Shown here in pieces: positions 42,601 through 54,988 of a stretch of 64,000 nt of DNA. Origin of the DNA: Patella vulgata (taxonomy: Eukaryota > Mollusca > Gastropoda > Patellidae). Each line of letters begins with the position of its first letter. The stretch's first letter is position 1. The notes under the pieces were generated by a model. That model worked only from the letters and a program-made list of their open reading frames with translations, made no database searches and was not told where the DNA came from. The translations under genes and the position numbers were made by a program. The DNA is taken from positions 47,338,539 through 47,402,538 of the forward strand of contig NC_065883.2 in the NCBI RefSeq assembly GCF_932274485.2, given 5' to 3'.

Positions 42601-43066
42601 CATAATTTAGTCATGTTCGCGTGGGTGGGTTGGCAGCAGAATTGATATGTACATGAAAGTGACACGAGGAGGAGGGGGGGGGGGGGCGGGGTGTAAACAA
42701 ATCACACAAATCAGAGCTTTGTAATACACGCATATACTTGATATACTAAATACACAAATGGCTGAATTTCGAGACATTTCTGGCACTCTTTTAACACATA
42801 ATGAGAACACTGCATTAATTTCTATATATCAATAAAATATGCCTCAGACCCATTGTATCATATATGATACACTAAATTTCGACATTGATTTTCAGAAAAA
42901 ATATTGTTTATTTTTAAATTTGAATTAGACTAGTAACAAAATATATTTTCTGGCAACAAATAGCATATAAATAAAAATAGATTTACTTTCTGATTATCTT
43001 TTTTAAATGAAATCATTCCAGGGCTTTTATTGACATTTCAGAAAATGTAGAGTTGGTCCCATGCAA

Positions 43067-43248
43067 TTGAGGCCAGGGTCCTTGAAGTTGTACAGCTGCA
43101 CCCGGTGACCGATATTTATTTAACGGGGAATAAGTGATAATTCATATTATAACAGTAAATAATTAAAATATCCCATAGGGATTATAATAATATGTATATC
43201 ATGTAGGTGTGCATATCTGATATGCTGGGTATTACAGGGTTAAAATTG
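43067..43248 (+). repeat. Start of a third copy of the segmental duplication
   Basis: Repeats the first ~180 bp of units I and II, up to ATGCTGGGTATTACAGGG, then departs from them. Confidence 0.8.
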
Positions 43249-43309
43249 TGACCTCTGTAAATAGGCCCGTTCCTTGCATTTAGTTTTAGAGTTAGGAGTG
43301 CTAAAATTG

Positions 43310-43460
43310 AGAGAGCGAAATGGGGTTGATCGACCACTCGACACAAACTAGGTCATTTCGGGACTAACGTATGGTTCAATTTTATTTCAAATATTCGCTT
43401 GCGCGTAGGGGTCTAGCAGTGGGAGGAAACCGGGTGATCCTGATCCTTGTCACGTACGGA
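43310..43460 (-). mobile_element. Family-1 SINE, 5'-truncated, minus strand
   Basis: The reverse complement matches the 3' half of 17886-18163: GGTTTCCTCC, CCCCTACGCGCAAGCGAATA, TTCGGGACTAACGTATGG read in reverse, and the final ATTTCGCTCTCTC tail. The tRNA-like head is missing. Confidence 0.75.
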
Positions 43461-43479
43461 AAGATGCCCCAGCAGTCAA

Positions 43480-43633
43480 AATAGGTCAAAAAAGGCGATT
43501 TCGGTTTCTAGTGTCGAAACATCGTTGCGGTCATTTTAAAAAATTGTCTTTTAAGGATAATGTGTATAGTACTAATACCTATCACATACGGAAGAGGCGA
43601 TAACATCTCTTTGCATTTGCAATTTCAAAATTA
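43480..43633 (+). repeat. Family P remnant at the array edge
   Basis: Matches 35145-35283 (GGCGATTTCGGTTTCTAGTG; TTTGCATTTGCAATTTCAAA). Homology stops at AAAATTAA (43633), and the 1.9-kb array starts at the next base. This gives the left edge of the array to the base. Confidence 0.75.
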
Positions 43634-45544
43634 ACTAGAACTGCGAAGCAGTAATGACGGGTTTCACCGGTGCCACGTTACCCTTGAACTTATGTCACTT
43701 CCGGTACCAATGAAACCGTTAAACAGGTTTCCACATAAGCATTGCACACATGAAATAAAATGGACGCAGAAACAACCAAATCCAGCAATCAATTCATTTG
43801 CTACATGTCAGTGATCCTGTCAAAATTACATTACTTCCGGTGATAATGAAAATGTTAAATTGGTTTATGAAATCAGAAATAGCATCATCACATGGTGAAA
43901 ATTTTATGTAAATCCTATAATAATTGCCACCTTTATAGACCAAAAACCTTGAAAAATGACCTGTAGAAAATCGCCTATTTCTCTGCAACCGTACAAGTTA
44001 GAAACCATTTTGAGGTATCTGTATGATCGAATGAGTTCATTCTATTTGTTGATTGGAATCAAATATCATAATTTTAAAAACATTACAAATCTGATTCATT
44101 TGAATAAAATATCTGTTTTGAAGGCTAAAAATACAGTTTTTGCCAAAATGACGTTACTTCCGGTGATAATGAAAATCTTAAATTACTTGTATGAAATCGT
44201 AAATGGCATTATGTATCACACAGTGAAAATTTCATGAAAATCGAATAATAATTGACACTTTTATTGACAAAAAACCTTAAAAAGTGACCTGTTGAAAATT
44301 GCCTATTTCTCCGCAACTGAACAATTTAGAAACCATTTTGTGATATCTATATGATCGTAAGGGTTCATTGTATTAGTTGATTTGAATCAAATATCAAAAT
44401 TTTAAACAAATAACAAATATGACTCATTTGATTAAATTACTGGTTTCGAAGGCTATAAATACAATTTTTGCCCAAATTACGTCATTTCCGGTGATATTGA
44501 AAATGTTAAATTGGTTTGACCTAGTTAAAATTGAAATTACACATCAAATGGTGTCACTTTTATGAAAATCGAATAATAATTGACTCTTTTACAGGCAAAC
44601 TAGCGTAAAAAGTAACTCATGCAAAATTGCCCATTTCTCGGCAACTGCGCATATTACAAATTAATTTTCACATACATTCTCTCCGTATAGATTATTGCTA
44701 CGAGTTTATGAAAATTACGAAGTAATATTTTAAAATATGAAAACGCTGGATGGGTTGTAAATAGCTTAATTTTACACCTTTTTTCACCTTTTAATCGAAA
44801 TAGCCCGAAAACGGAATCGAAATTAAAAAAACTGGTCCCAACATTTTGTGCGCCTTTAAAGGGCGCACAATTTCAGTTATACCAGATTTGAAAAAAATAA
44901 TATTTGCTTTCGAAAAATGGTACCTAACTGTCAAAATTGTAGTTTTTTGTCAATTTACGCCACTTCCGGTGCCGACAGATAACACTATTGATAACAAAAA
45001 AAATGACAATTGAGACAACGGAGCATATGAACTTTGTTTTATACAAATCGAACAATAAATAATTAATCTAGGACTGAAAAACTGAATTAGCCAATGGGGG
45101 CCAAGGAAAATTACCGAGACAAAAATTTTTCACATTTTTGCCCAAGTCAGAGGACTCGTTATATTTGTGTAAAACACGACTAAAAAATATTCATAAATAA
45201 AAAAGTTTTTTGTAAAAATTTAAATTTTCTAAATTTAGCGCCTAATATCTGCGAAGATTTGCCGAAAATCAAAAATCAAAAGTAGCGTAGCTATGTGCCC
45301 CGTCTCCGGCTATGCCAAAATGCATCGAAAGTTAAAATCCAATGATTATTGTTAAAATTACTGCAATATTTCTAAAAACGATAGCTTCGGTGATTTCGGA
45401 CATTTCGCATTGTCGCAGAACGTTCAAAATAGCTTTATCCTCTAAGTCACACCCACTTTTCCGATAAAACCGAAGAAATCGTAACGATCCGACAATCAGT
45501 TGCTGAGATCTACTCAAAACAAAAGAAGAATAATAATAAGAAGA
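43634..45544 (+). repeat. Array unit 1 (type A)
   Basis: 1911 bp. CCGGAAGT motifs (as ACTTCCGGT) at 43697, 43833, 44156 and 44962, plus ATTTCCGGT at 44484. The distances 43833-44156-44484 reveal the ~325-bp subrepeat. The tail is (AAT)n AAGA without a hairpin block. Confidence 0.88.
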
Positions 45545-47458
45545 ACTAGAACTGCGATGCAGTAATGACGGGTTTCACCGGTGCCACTTTACCCTAAACA
45601 TGTTACTTCCCGTACCAATGAAACCATTAAACAGGTTTCCACATAAGCATTGCACACATCAAATAAAATAGACGCCGAATCAACAAAATCCAGCAATATC
45701 AATTCATTTTATACATTTGTTACATGTAAGTGTACTGTACTTCCGGTGATAATGAAAATGTTCAATTACTTTTATGAAATCAGAAATGACATAGGGCATC
45801 ACATGGTGAAAATTGTATGTAAATCGAATAACAATTGCCACTTTTATAGACCAAAAACCTTGAAAAGTGACTTGTAGAAAATCGCCTATTTCTCTGCAAC
45901 CGTACAAGTTAGAAACCATTTTCTGGTATCTGTATGATCGTATGGGTTCAATCTATTTGCTGATTGGAATCAAATATCATAATTTTAAAAACAATACAAA
46001 TAAGACTCATTTGAAAAAAATATCTGTTTTGAAGGCTAAAAATACAGTTTTTGCCAAAATGACGTTACTTCCGGTGATAATGAAAATGTTAAATTAGTTC
46101 TATGAAATCATAAATGACACAAGATATCATATGGTGAAAATTTTATGAAAATCGAATAATAACTGACACTTTTATAGACCAAAAACCTTGAAAAGTGACT
46201 TAAGGAAAATCGCCCATTTCTCTGCAACCGTACAAGTTAGAAACCATTTTGTGGTATCTGTATGATCGGATGGGTTCAATCTATTTGATCAATAGAATCA
46301 AATATCATAATTTGAAAAAAATAACAAATACGAATCATTTGAATAAAATATTGTTTTTTGATGGCTAAAATTTAAGTTTTGAGCAAATGACGTCATTTCC
46401 GGTGGCAGCGCAAGGGGTAAAATGGTTTGACATAGTCCACTATGGCATTAGGCATCCAATGGCGAAAGAAAATTGAAAATCGAATAATAATTGATTCTTT
46501 TACAGCCAAAATTACGTGAAAAGTGACTCATGCAAAATTGCCTATTTCTCGGCAACTGCTTATATTACAAACTAATTTTCACATACATTCTCTTCGTATG
46601 GATTATAGCTACAAGTTTATAAAAGTTACGTAAAAATATTTTAAAATCTGAAAAGCCTGAATGAGTTGTAAATAGGTCAATTTTACGCCTTTTTTCACCT
46701 CTTAATCCAATTTGCTAGAAAATGAAAAAGAAATTAAAAAAACTGCTTCCGACATTTTTTGCGCCTTTAAAGGACACACTCTTTGAGTCATATAATTTTT
46801 CAAAAAAATAATATTTGTTTTCAAAAAATGGTACCTAACTGTCAAAATTGTAGTTTTTGGTAAAATTATGCCACTTCCGGTGCCGACAGATAACACTTTT
46901 GGTAATAAAAAAAATGACAATTGAGACAACGAAGCATATGAACTTTGTTTTATACAAATCGAACAATAAAAAATTAAGCTAGGACTGAAAAACTGAATTA
47001 GCCAATGGAGGCCAAGGAAAATTACTGAGACAAAAAATTTTAACATTTTTGCGCAAGTCAGATGACTCTTTAATTCTGTGCACAACACGAGTAAAAAATA
47101 TTCATCAATAAAAAAGTTTTTTGTAAAATTTTAAATTTCCGAAATTTGGCGCCTAATATCTTCGAATTTTTGCTGAAAATCAAAAATCGAAAGTAGCGCA
47201 GCTATGTGCCCTGTCTCCAGCTATGCCAAAATGTATCGAAAGTTAAAATCCCATGATTATTGTTAAAATTACCGCAATATTTGTAAAAACGATAACTTCG
47301 GTGATTTCGGACATTTCGCATTGTCGCAGAACGTTCAAAATAGCTTTATCCTCTAAGTCACACCCACTTTCCCAGTAAAACCGAAGAAATCGTAACGATG
47401 CGACAAGTAGTTGCTGAGATCTACTCAAAACAAAAGAAGAATAATAATAATAATAATA
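45545..47458 (+). repeat. Array unit 2 (type B, most diverged)
   Basis: 1914 bp. Opens with GCGATGCAGTAATGACGGGT and GCCACTTTACCCTAAACATG instead of the type-A text, and differs from A throughout. It is almost identical to unit 11, 17 kb away, with about three differences seen in 1.4 kb. Confidence 0.88.
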
Positions 47459-49323
47459 ACTAGAACTGCGAAGCAGTAATGACGGGTTTCACCGGTGCCA
47501 CGTTACCCTTGAACTTATGTCACTTCCGGTACCAAAATTACATTACTTCCGGTGATAATGAAAATGTTAAATTGGTTTATGAAATCAGAAATAGCATCAT
47601 CACATGGTGAAAATTTTATGTAAATCCTATAATAGTTGCCACCTTTATAGACCAAAAACCTTGAAAAATGACTTGTAGAAAATCGCCTATTTCTCTGCAA
47701 CCGTACAAGTTAGAAACCATTTTGAGGTATCTGTATGATCGAATGAGTTCATTCTATTTGTTGATTGGAATCAAATATCATAATTTTAAAAACATTACAA
47801 ATCTGATTCATTTGAATAAAATATCTGTTTTGAAGGCTAAAAATACAGTTTTTGCCAAAATGACGTTACTTCCGGTGATAATGAAAATCTTAAATTACTT
47901 GTATGAAATCGTAAATGGCATTAGGTATCACACAATGAAAATTTCATGAAAATCGAATAATAATTGACACTTTTATTGACAAAAAACCTTAAAAAGTGAC
48001 CTGTTGAAAATTGCCTATTTCTCCGCAACTGAACAAGTTAGAAACCATTTTGTGATATCTATATGATCGTAAGGGTTCATTGTATTAGTTCATTTGAATC
48101 AAATATCAAAATTTTAAACAAATAACAAATATGACTCATTTGAATAAATTACTGGTTTCGAAGGCTATAAATACAATTTTTGCCCAAATTACGTCATTTC
48201 CGGTGATATTGAAAATGTTAAATTGGTTTGACCTAGTTAAAATTGACATTACACATCAAATGGTGTCACTTTTATGAAAATCGAATAATAATTGACTCTT
48301 TTACAGGCAAACTAGCGTAAAAAGTGACTCATGCAAAATTGCCCATTTCTCGGCAACTGCGCATATTACAAATTAATTTTCACATACATTCTCTCCGTAT
48401 AGATTATTGCTACGAGTTTATGAAAGTTACGAAGTAATATTTTAAAATATGAAAACGCTGGATGGGTTGTAAATAGCTTAATTTTACACCTTTTTTCACC
48501 TTTTAATCGAAATAGCCCGAAAACGGAATCGAAATTAAAAAAACTGGTTCCAACATTTTGTGCGCCTTTAAAGGGCGCACAATTTCAGTTATACCAGATT
48601 TGAAAAAAATAATATTTGCTTTCGAAAAATGGTACCTAACTGTCAAAATTGTAGTTTTTTGTCAATTTACGCCACTTCCGGTGCCGACAGATAACACTAT
48701 TGGTAACAAAAAAAATGACAATTGAGACAACGGAGCATATGAACTTTGTTTTATACAAATCGAACAATAAATAATTAATCTAGGACTGAAAAACTGAATT
48801 AGCCAATTGGGGCCAAGGAAAATTACCGAGACAAAAATTTTTCACATTTTTGCCCAAGTCAGAGGACTCGTTATATTTGTGTAAAACACGACTAAAAAAT
48901 ATTCATAAATAAAAAAGTTTTTTGTAAAAATTTAAATTTTCTAAATTTAGCGCCTAATATCTGCGAAGATTTGCCGAAAATCAAAAATCAAAAGTAGCGT
49001 AGCTATGTGCCCCGTCTCCGGCTATGCCAAAATGCATCGAAAGTTAAAATCCAATGATTATTGTTAAAATTACTGCAATATTTCTAAAAACGATAGCTTC
49101 GGTGATTTCGGACATTTCGCATTGTCGCAGAACGTTCAAAATAGCTTTATCCTCTAAGTCACACCCACTTCCACTTTTCCGATAAAACCGAAGAAATCGT
49201 AACGATCCGACAATCAGTTGCTGAGATCTACTCAAAACAAAAGAAGAATAATAATAATAATAAGAATAATAATTTTAACAAAAACAATAGTGTTTCACAC
49301 AAGCTACGCAGTGTGAAACCCTA
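47459..49323 (+). repeat. Array unit 3 (type C, followed by hairpin)
   Basis: 1865 bp. Lacks the ~136 bp between the first two ACTTCCGGT motifs (CACTTCCGGTACCAAAATTA). Ends with an extra block holding the hairpin at 49292-49319. Confidence 0.88.
49292..49319. repeat. Hairpin block after array unit 3
   Basis: Arms GTTTCACAC and GTGTGAAAC (9 bp, perfect) around AAGCTACGCA. The outer context TTTTAACAAAAACAATAGT and the AAT-rich lead resemble the block at 40526. GGGTTTCAC recurs at the start of the next unit, 50 bp downstream. Confidence 0.88.
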
Positions 49324-51220
49324 ACTAGAACTGCGAAGCAGTAATGACGGGTTTCACCGGTGCCACGTTACCCTTGAACTTATGTCACTTCCGGTACCAA
49401 TGAAACCGTTAAACAGGTTTCCACATAAGCATTGCACACATGAAATAAAATGGACGCAGAAACAACCAAATCCAGCAATCAATTCATTTGCTACATGTCA
49501 GTGATCCTGTCAAAATTAGATTACTTCCGGTGATAATGAAAATGTTAAATTGGTTTATGAAATCAGAAATAGCATCATCACATGGTGAAAATTTTATGTA
49601 AATCCTATAATAATTGCCACCTTTATAGACCAAAAACCTTGAAAAATGACTTGTAGAAAATCGCCTATTTCTCTGCAACCGTACAAGTTAGAAACCATTT
49701 TGAGGTATCTGTATGATCGAATGAGTTCATTCTATTTGTTGATTGGAATCAAATATCATTACAAATCTGATTCATTTGAATAAAATATCTGTTTTGAAGG
49801 CTAAAAATACAGTTTTTGCCAAAATGACGTTACTTCCGATGATAATGAAGATCTTAAATTACTTGTATGAAATCGTAAATGGCATTATGTATCACACAGT
49901 GAAAATTTCATGAAAATCGAATAATAATTGACACTTTTATTGACAAAAAACCTTAAAAAGTGACCTGTTGAAAATTGCCTATTTCTCCGCAACTGAACAA
50001 GTTAGAAACCATTTTGTGATATCTATATAATCGTAAGGGTTCATTGTATTAGTTGATTTGAATCAAATATCAAAATTTTAAACAAATAACAAATATGACT
50101 CATTTGAATAAATTACTGGTTTCGAAGGCTATAAATACAATTTTTGCCCAAATTACGTCATTTCCGGTGATATTGAAAATGTTAAATTGGTTTGACCTAG
50201 TTAAAATTGACATTACACATCAAATGGTGTAACTTTTATGAAAATCGAATAATAATTGACTCTTTTACAGGCAAACTAGCGTAAAAAGTGACTCATGCAT
50301 AATTGCCCATTTCTCGGCAACTGCGCATATTACAAATTAATTTTCACATACATTCTCTCCGTATAGATTATTGCTACGAATTTATGAAAGTTACGAAGTG
50401 ATATTTTAAAATATGAAAACGCTGGATGGGTTGTAAATAGCTTAATTTTACACCTTTTTTCACCTTTCAATCGAAATAGCCCGAAAACGGAATCGAAATT
50501 TAAAAAACTGGTCCCAACATTCTGTGCGCCTTTAAAGGGCGCACAATTTCAGTTATACCAGATTTGAAAAAAATATTATTTGCTTTCGAAAAATGGTACC
50601 TAACTGTCAAAATTGTAGTTTTTTGTCAATTTACGCCACTTCCGGTGCCGACAGATAACACTATTGGTAACAAAAAAAATGACAATTGAGACAACGGAGC
50701 ATATGAACTTTGTTTTATACAAATCGAACAATCAATAATAAATCTAGGACTGAAAAACTGAATTAGCCAATGGGGGCCAAGGAAAATTACCGAGACAAAA
50801 AATTTTCACATTTTTGCCCAAGTCACAGGACTCGTTATATTTGTGTAAAACACGACTAAAAAATATTCATAAATAAAAAAGTTTTTTGTAAAAATTTAAA
50901 TTTTCTAAATTTAGCGCCTAATATCTGCGAAGATTTGCCGAAAATCAAAAATCAAAAGTAGCGTAGCTATGTGCCCCGTCTCCGGCTATGCCAAAATGCA
51001 TCGAAAGTTAAAATCCAATGATTATTGTTAAAATTACTGCAATATTTCTAAAAACGATAGCTTCGGTGATTTCGGACATTTCGCATTGTCGCAGAACGTT
51101 CAAAATAGCTTTATCCTCTAAGTCACACCCACTTTTCCGATAAAATCGAAGAAATCGTAACGATCCGACAATCAGTTGCTGAGATCTACTCAAAACAAAA
51201 GAAGAATAATAATAATAAGA
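49324..51220 (+). repeat. Array unit 4 (type D)
   Basis: 1897 bp. Shares with type E a 13-bp deletion (ATCAAATATCATTACAAATC) and CTTCCGATGATAATGAAGAT, but keeps the complete type-A start. Confidence 0.85.
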
Positions 51221-53104
51221 ACTAGAACTGCGAAGCAGTAATGACGGGTTTCACCGGTGCCACGTTACCCTTGAACTTATGTCACTTACGGTACCAATGA
51301 AACCGTTAAACAGGTTTCCACATAAGCATTGCACACATGAAATAAACAACCAAATCCAGCAATTAATTCATTTGCTACATGTCAGTGATCCTGTCAAAAT
51401 TACATTACTTCCGGTGATAATGAAAATGTTAAATTGGTTTATGAAATCAGAAATAGCATCATCACATGGTGAAAATTTTATGTAAATCCTATAATAATTG
51501 CCACCTTTATAGACCAAAAACCTTGAAAAATGACTTGTAGAAAATCGCCTATTTCTCTGCAACCGTACAAGTTAGAAACCATTTTGAGGTATCTGTATGA
51601 TCGAATGAGTTCATTCTATTTGTTGATTGGAATCAAATATCATTACAAATCTGATTCATTTGAATAAAATATCTGTTTTGAAGGCTAAAAATACAGTTTT
51701 TGCCAAAATGACGTTACTTCCGATGATAATGAAGATCTTAAATTACTTGTATGAAATCGTAAATGGCATTATGTATCACACAGTGAAAATTTCATGAAAA
51801 TCGAATAATAATTGACACTTTTATTGACAAAAAACCTTAAAAAGTGACCTGTTGAAAATTGCCTATTTCTCCGCAACTGAACAAGTTAGAAACCATTTTG
51901 TGATATCTATATAATCGTAAGGGTTCATTGTATTAGTTGATTTGAATCAAATATCAAAATTTTAAACAAATAACAAATATGACTCATTTGAATAAATTAC
52001 TGGTTTCGAAGGCTATAAATACAATTTTTGCCCAAATTACGTCATTTCCGGTGATATTGAAAATGTTAAATTGGTTTGACCTAGTTAAAATTGACATTAC
52101 ACATCAAATGGTGTCACTTTTATGAAAATCGAATAATAATTGACTCTTTTACAGGCAAACTAGCGTAAAAAGTGACTCATGCATAATTGCCCATTTCTCG
52201 GCAACTGCGCATATTACAAATTAATTTTCACATACATTCTCTCCGTATAGATTATTGCTACGAATTTATGAAAGTTACGAAGTGATATTTTAAAATATGA
52301 AAACGCTGGATGGGTTGTAAATAGCTTAATTTTACACCTTTTTTCACCTTTCAATCGAAATAGCCCGAAAACGGAATCGAAATTTAAAAAACTGGTCCCA
52401 ACATTTTGTGCGCCTTTAAAGGGCGCACAATTTCAGTTATACCAGATTTGAAAAAAATATTATTTGCTTTCGAAAAATGGTACCTAACTGTCAAAATTGT
52501 AGTTTTTTGTCAATTTACGCCACTTCCGGTGCCGACAGATAACACTATTGGTAACAAAAAAAATGACAATTGAGACAACGGAGCATATGAACTTTGTTTT
52601 ATACAAATCGAACAATCAATAATAAATCTAGGACTGAAAAACTGAATTAGCCAATGGGGGCCAAGGAAAATTACCGAGACAAAAAATTTTCACATTTTTG
52701 CCCAAGTCACAGGACTCGTTATATTTGTGTAAAACACGACTAAAAAATATTCATAAATAAAAAAGTTTTTTGTAAAAATTTAAATTTTCTAAATTTAGCG
52801 CCTAATATCTGCGAAGATTTGCCGAAAATCAAAAATCAAAAGTAGCGTAGCTATGTGCCCTGTCTCCGGCTATGCCAAAATGCATCGAAAGTTAAAATCC
52901 AATGATTATTGTTAAAATTACTGCAATATTTCTAAAAACGATAGCTTCGGTGATTTCGGACATTTCGCATTGTCGCAGAACGTTCAAAATAGCTTTATCC
53001 TCTAAGTCACACCCACTTTTCCGATAAAATCGAAGAAATCGTAACGATCCGACAATCAGTTGCTGAGATCTACTCAAAACAAAAGAAGAATAATAATAAT
53101 AAGA
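51221..53104 (+). repeat. Array unit 5 (type E)
   Basis: 1884 bp. First motif changed to CACTTACGGTACCAATG, and GAAATAAACAACCAAATCC carries a small deletion. Nearly identical to units 6 and 7. Confidence 0.88.
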
Positions 53105-54988
53105 ACTAGAACTGCGAAGCAGTAATGACGGGTTTCACCGGTGCCACGTTACCCTTGAACTTATGTCACTTACGGTACCAATGAAACCGTTAAACAGGTT
53201 TCCACATAAGCATTGCACACATGAAATAAACAACCAAATCCAGCAATTAATTCATTTGCTACATGTCAGTGATCCTGTCAAAATTACATTACTTCCGGTG
53301 ATAATGAAAATGTTAAATTGGTTTATGAAATCAGAAATAGCATCATCACATGGTGAAAATTTTATGTAAATCCTATAATAATTGCCACCTTTATAGACCA
53401 AAAACCTTGAAAAATGACTTGTAGAAAATCGCCTATTTCTCTGCAACCGTACAAGTTAGAAACCATTTTGAGGTATCTGTATGATCGAATGAGTTCATTC
53501 TATTTGTTGATTGGAATCAAATATCATTACAAATCTGATTCATTTGAATAAAATATCTGTTTTGAAGGCTAAAAATACAGTTTTTGCCAAAATGACGTTA
53601 CTTCCGATGATAATGAAGATCTTAAATTACTTGTATGAAATCGTAAATGGCATTATGTATCACACAGTGAAAATTTCATGAAAATCGAATAATAATTGAC
53701 ACTTTTATTGACAAAAAACCTTAAAAAGTGACCTGTTGAAAATTGCCTATTTCTCCGCAACTGAACAAGTTAGAAACCATTTTGTGATATCTATATAATC
53801 GTAAGGGTTCATTGTATTAGTTGATTTGAATCAAATATCAAAATTTTAAACAAATAACAAATATGACTCATTTGAATAAATTACTGGTTTCGAAGGCTAT
53901 AAATACAATTTTTGCCCAAATTACGTCATTTCCGGTGATATTGAAAATGTTAAATTGGTTTGACCTAGTTAAAATTGACATTACACATCAAATGGTGTCA
54001 CTTTTATGAAAATCGAATAATAATTGACTCTTTTACAGGCAAACTAGCGTAAAAAGTGACTCATGCATAATTGCCCATTTCTCGGCAACTGCGCATATTA
54101 CAAATTAATTTTCACATACATTCTCTCCGTATAGATTATTGCTACGAATTTATGAAAGTTACGAAGTGATATTTTAAAATATGAAAACGCTGGATGGGTT
54201 GTAAATAGCTTAATTTTACACCTTTTTTCACCTTTCAATCGAAATAGCCCGAAAACGGAATCGAAATTTAAAAAACTGGTCCCAACATTTTGTGCGCCTT
54301 TAAAGGGCGCACAATTTCAGTTATACCAGATTTGAAAAAAATATTATTTGCTTTCGAAAAATGGTACCTAACTGTCAAAATTGTAGTTTTTTGTCAATTT
54401 ACGCCACTTCCGGTGCCGACAGATAACACTATTGGTAACAAAAAAAATGACAATTGAGACAACGGAGCATATGAACTTTGTTTTATACAAATCGAACAAT
54501 CAATAATAAATCTAGGACTGAAAAACTGAATTAGCCAATGGGGGCCAAGGAAAATTACCGAGACAAAAAATTTTCACATTTTTGCCCAAGTCACAGGACT
54601 CGTTATATTTGTGTAAAACACGACTAAAAAATATTCATAAATAAAAAAGTTTTTTGTAAAAATTTAAATTTTCTAAATTTAGCGCCTAATATCTGCGAAG
54701 ATTTGCCGAAAATCAAAAATCAAAAGTAGCGTAGCTATGTGCCCTGTCTCCGGCTATGCCAAAATGCATCGAAAGTTAAAATCCAATGATTATTGTTAAA
54801 ATTACTGCAATATTTCTAAAAACGATAGCTTCGGTGATTTCGGACATTTCGCATTGTCGCAGAACGTTCAAAATAGCTTTATCCTCTAAGTCACACCCAC
54901 TTTTCCGATAAAATCGAAGAAATCGTAACGATCCGACAATCAGTTGCTGAGATCTACTCAAAACAAAAGAAGAATAATAATAATAAGA
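53105..54988 (+). repeat. Array unit 6 (type E)
   Basis: 1884 bp, same length as unit 5 and almost the same sequence, for example with CCCTGTCTCC in place of CCCCGTCTCC. Confidence 0.88.

Larger units (their letters stand above)
39040..43066 (+). repeat. Segmental tandem duplication, unit II (4027 bp)
   Basis: Homologous to unit I over its whole length. Extra sequence includes a palindrome at 40526-40558, a 269-bp foldback element at 41316-41584, a 28-bp insert near 41268, and ~180 bp after the multiplied SINE (42540-42725, with a G-run at 42673). It lacks the 21-bp doublet and a 23-bp block (near 41192) seen in unit I. Confidence 0.85.
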
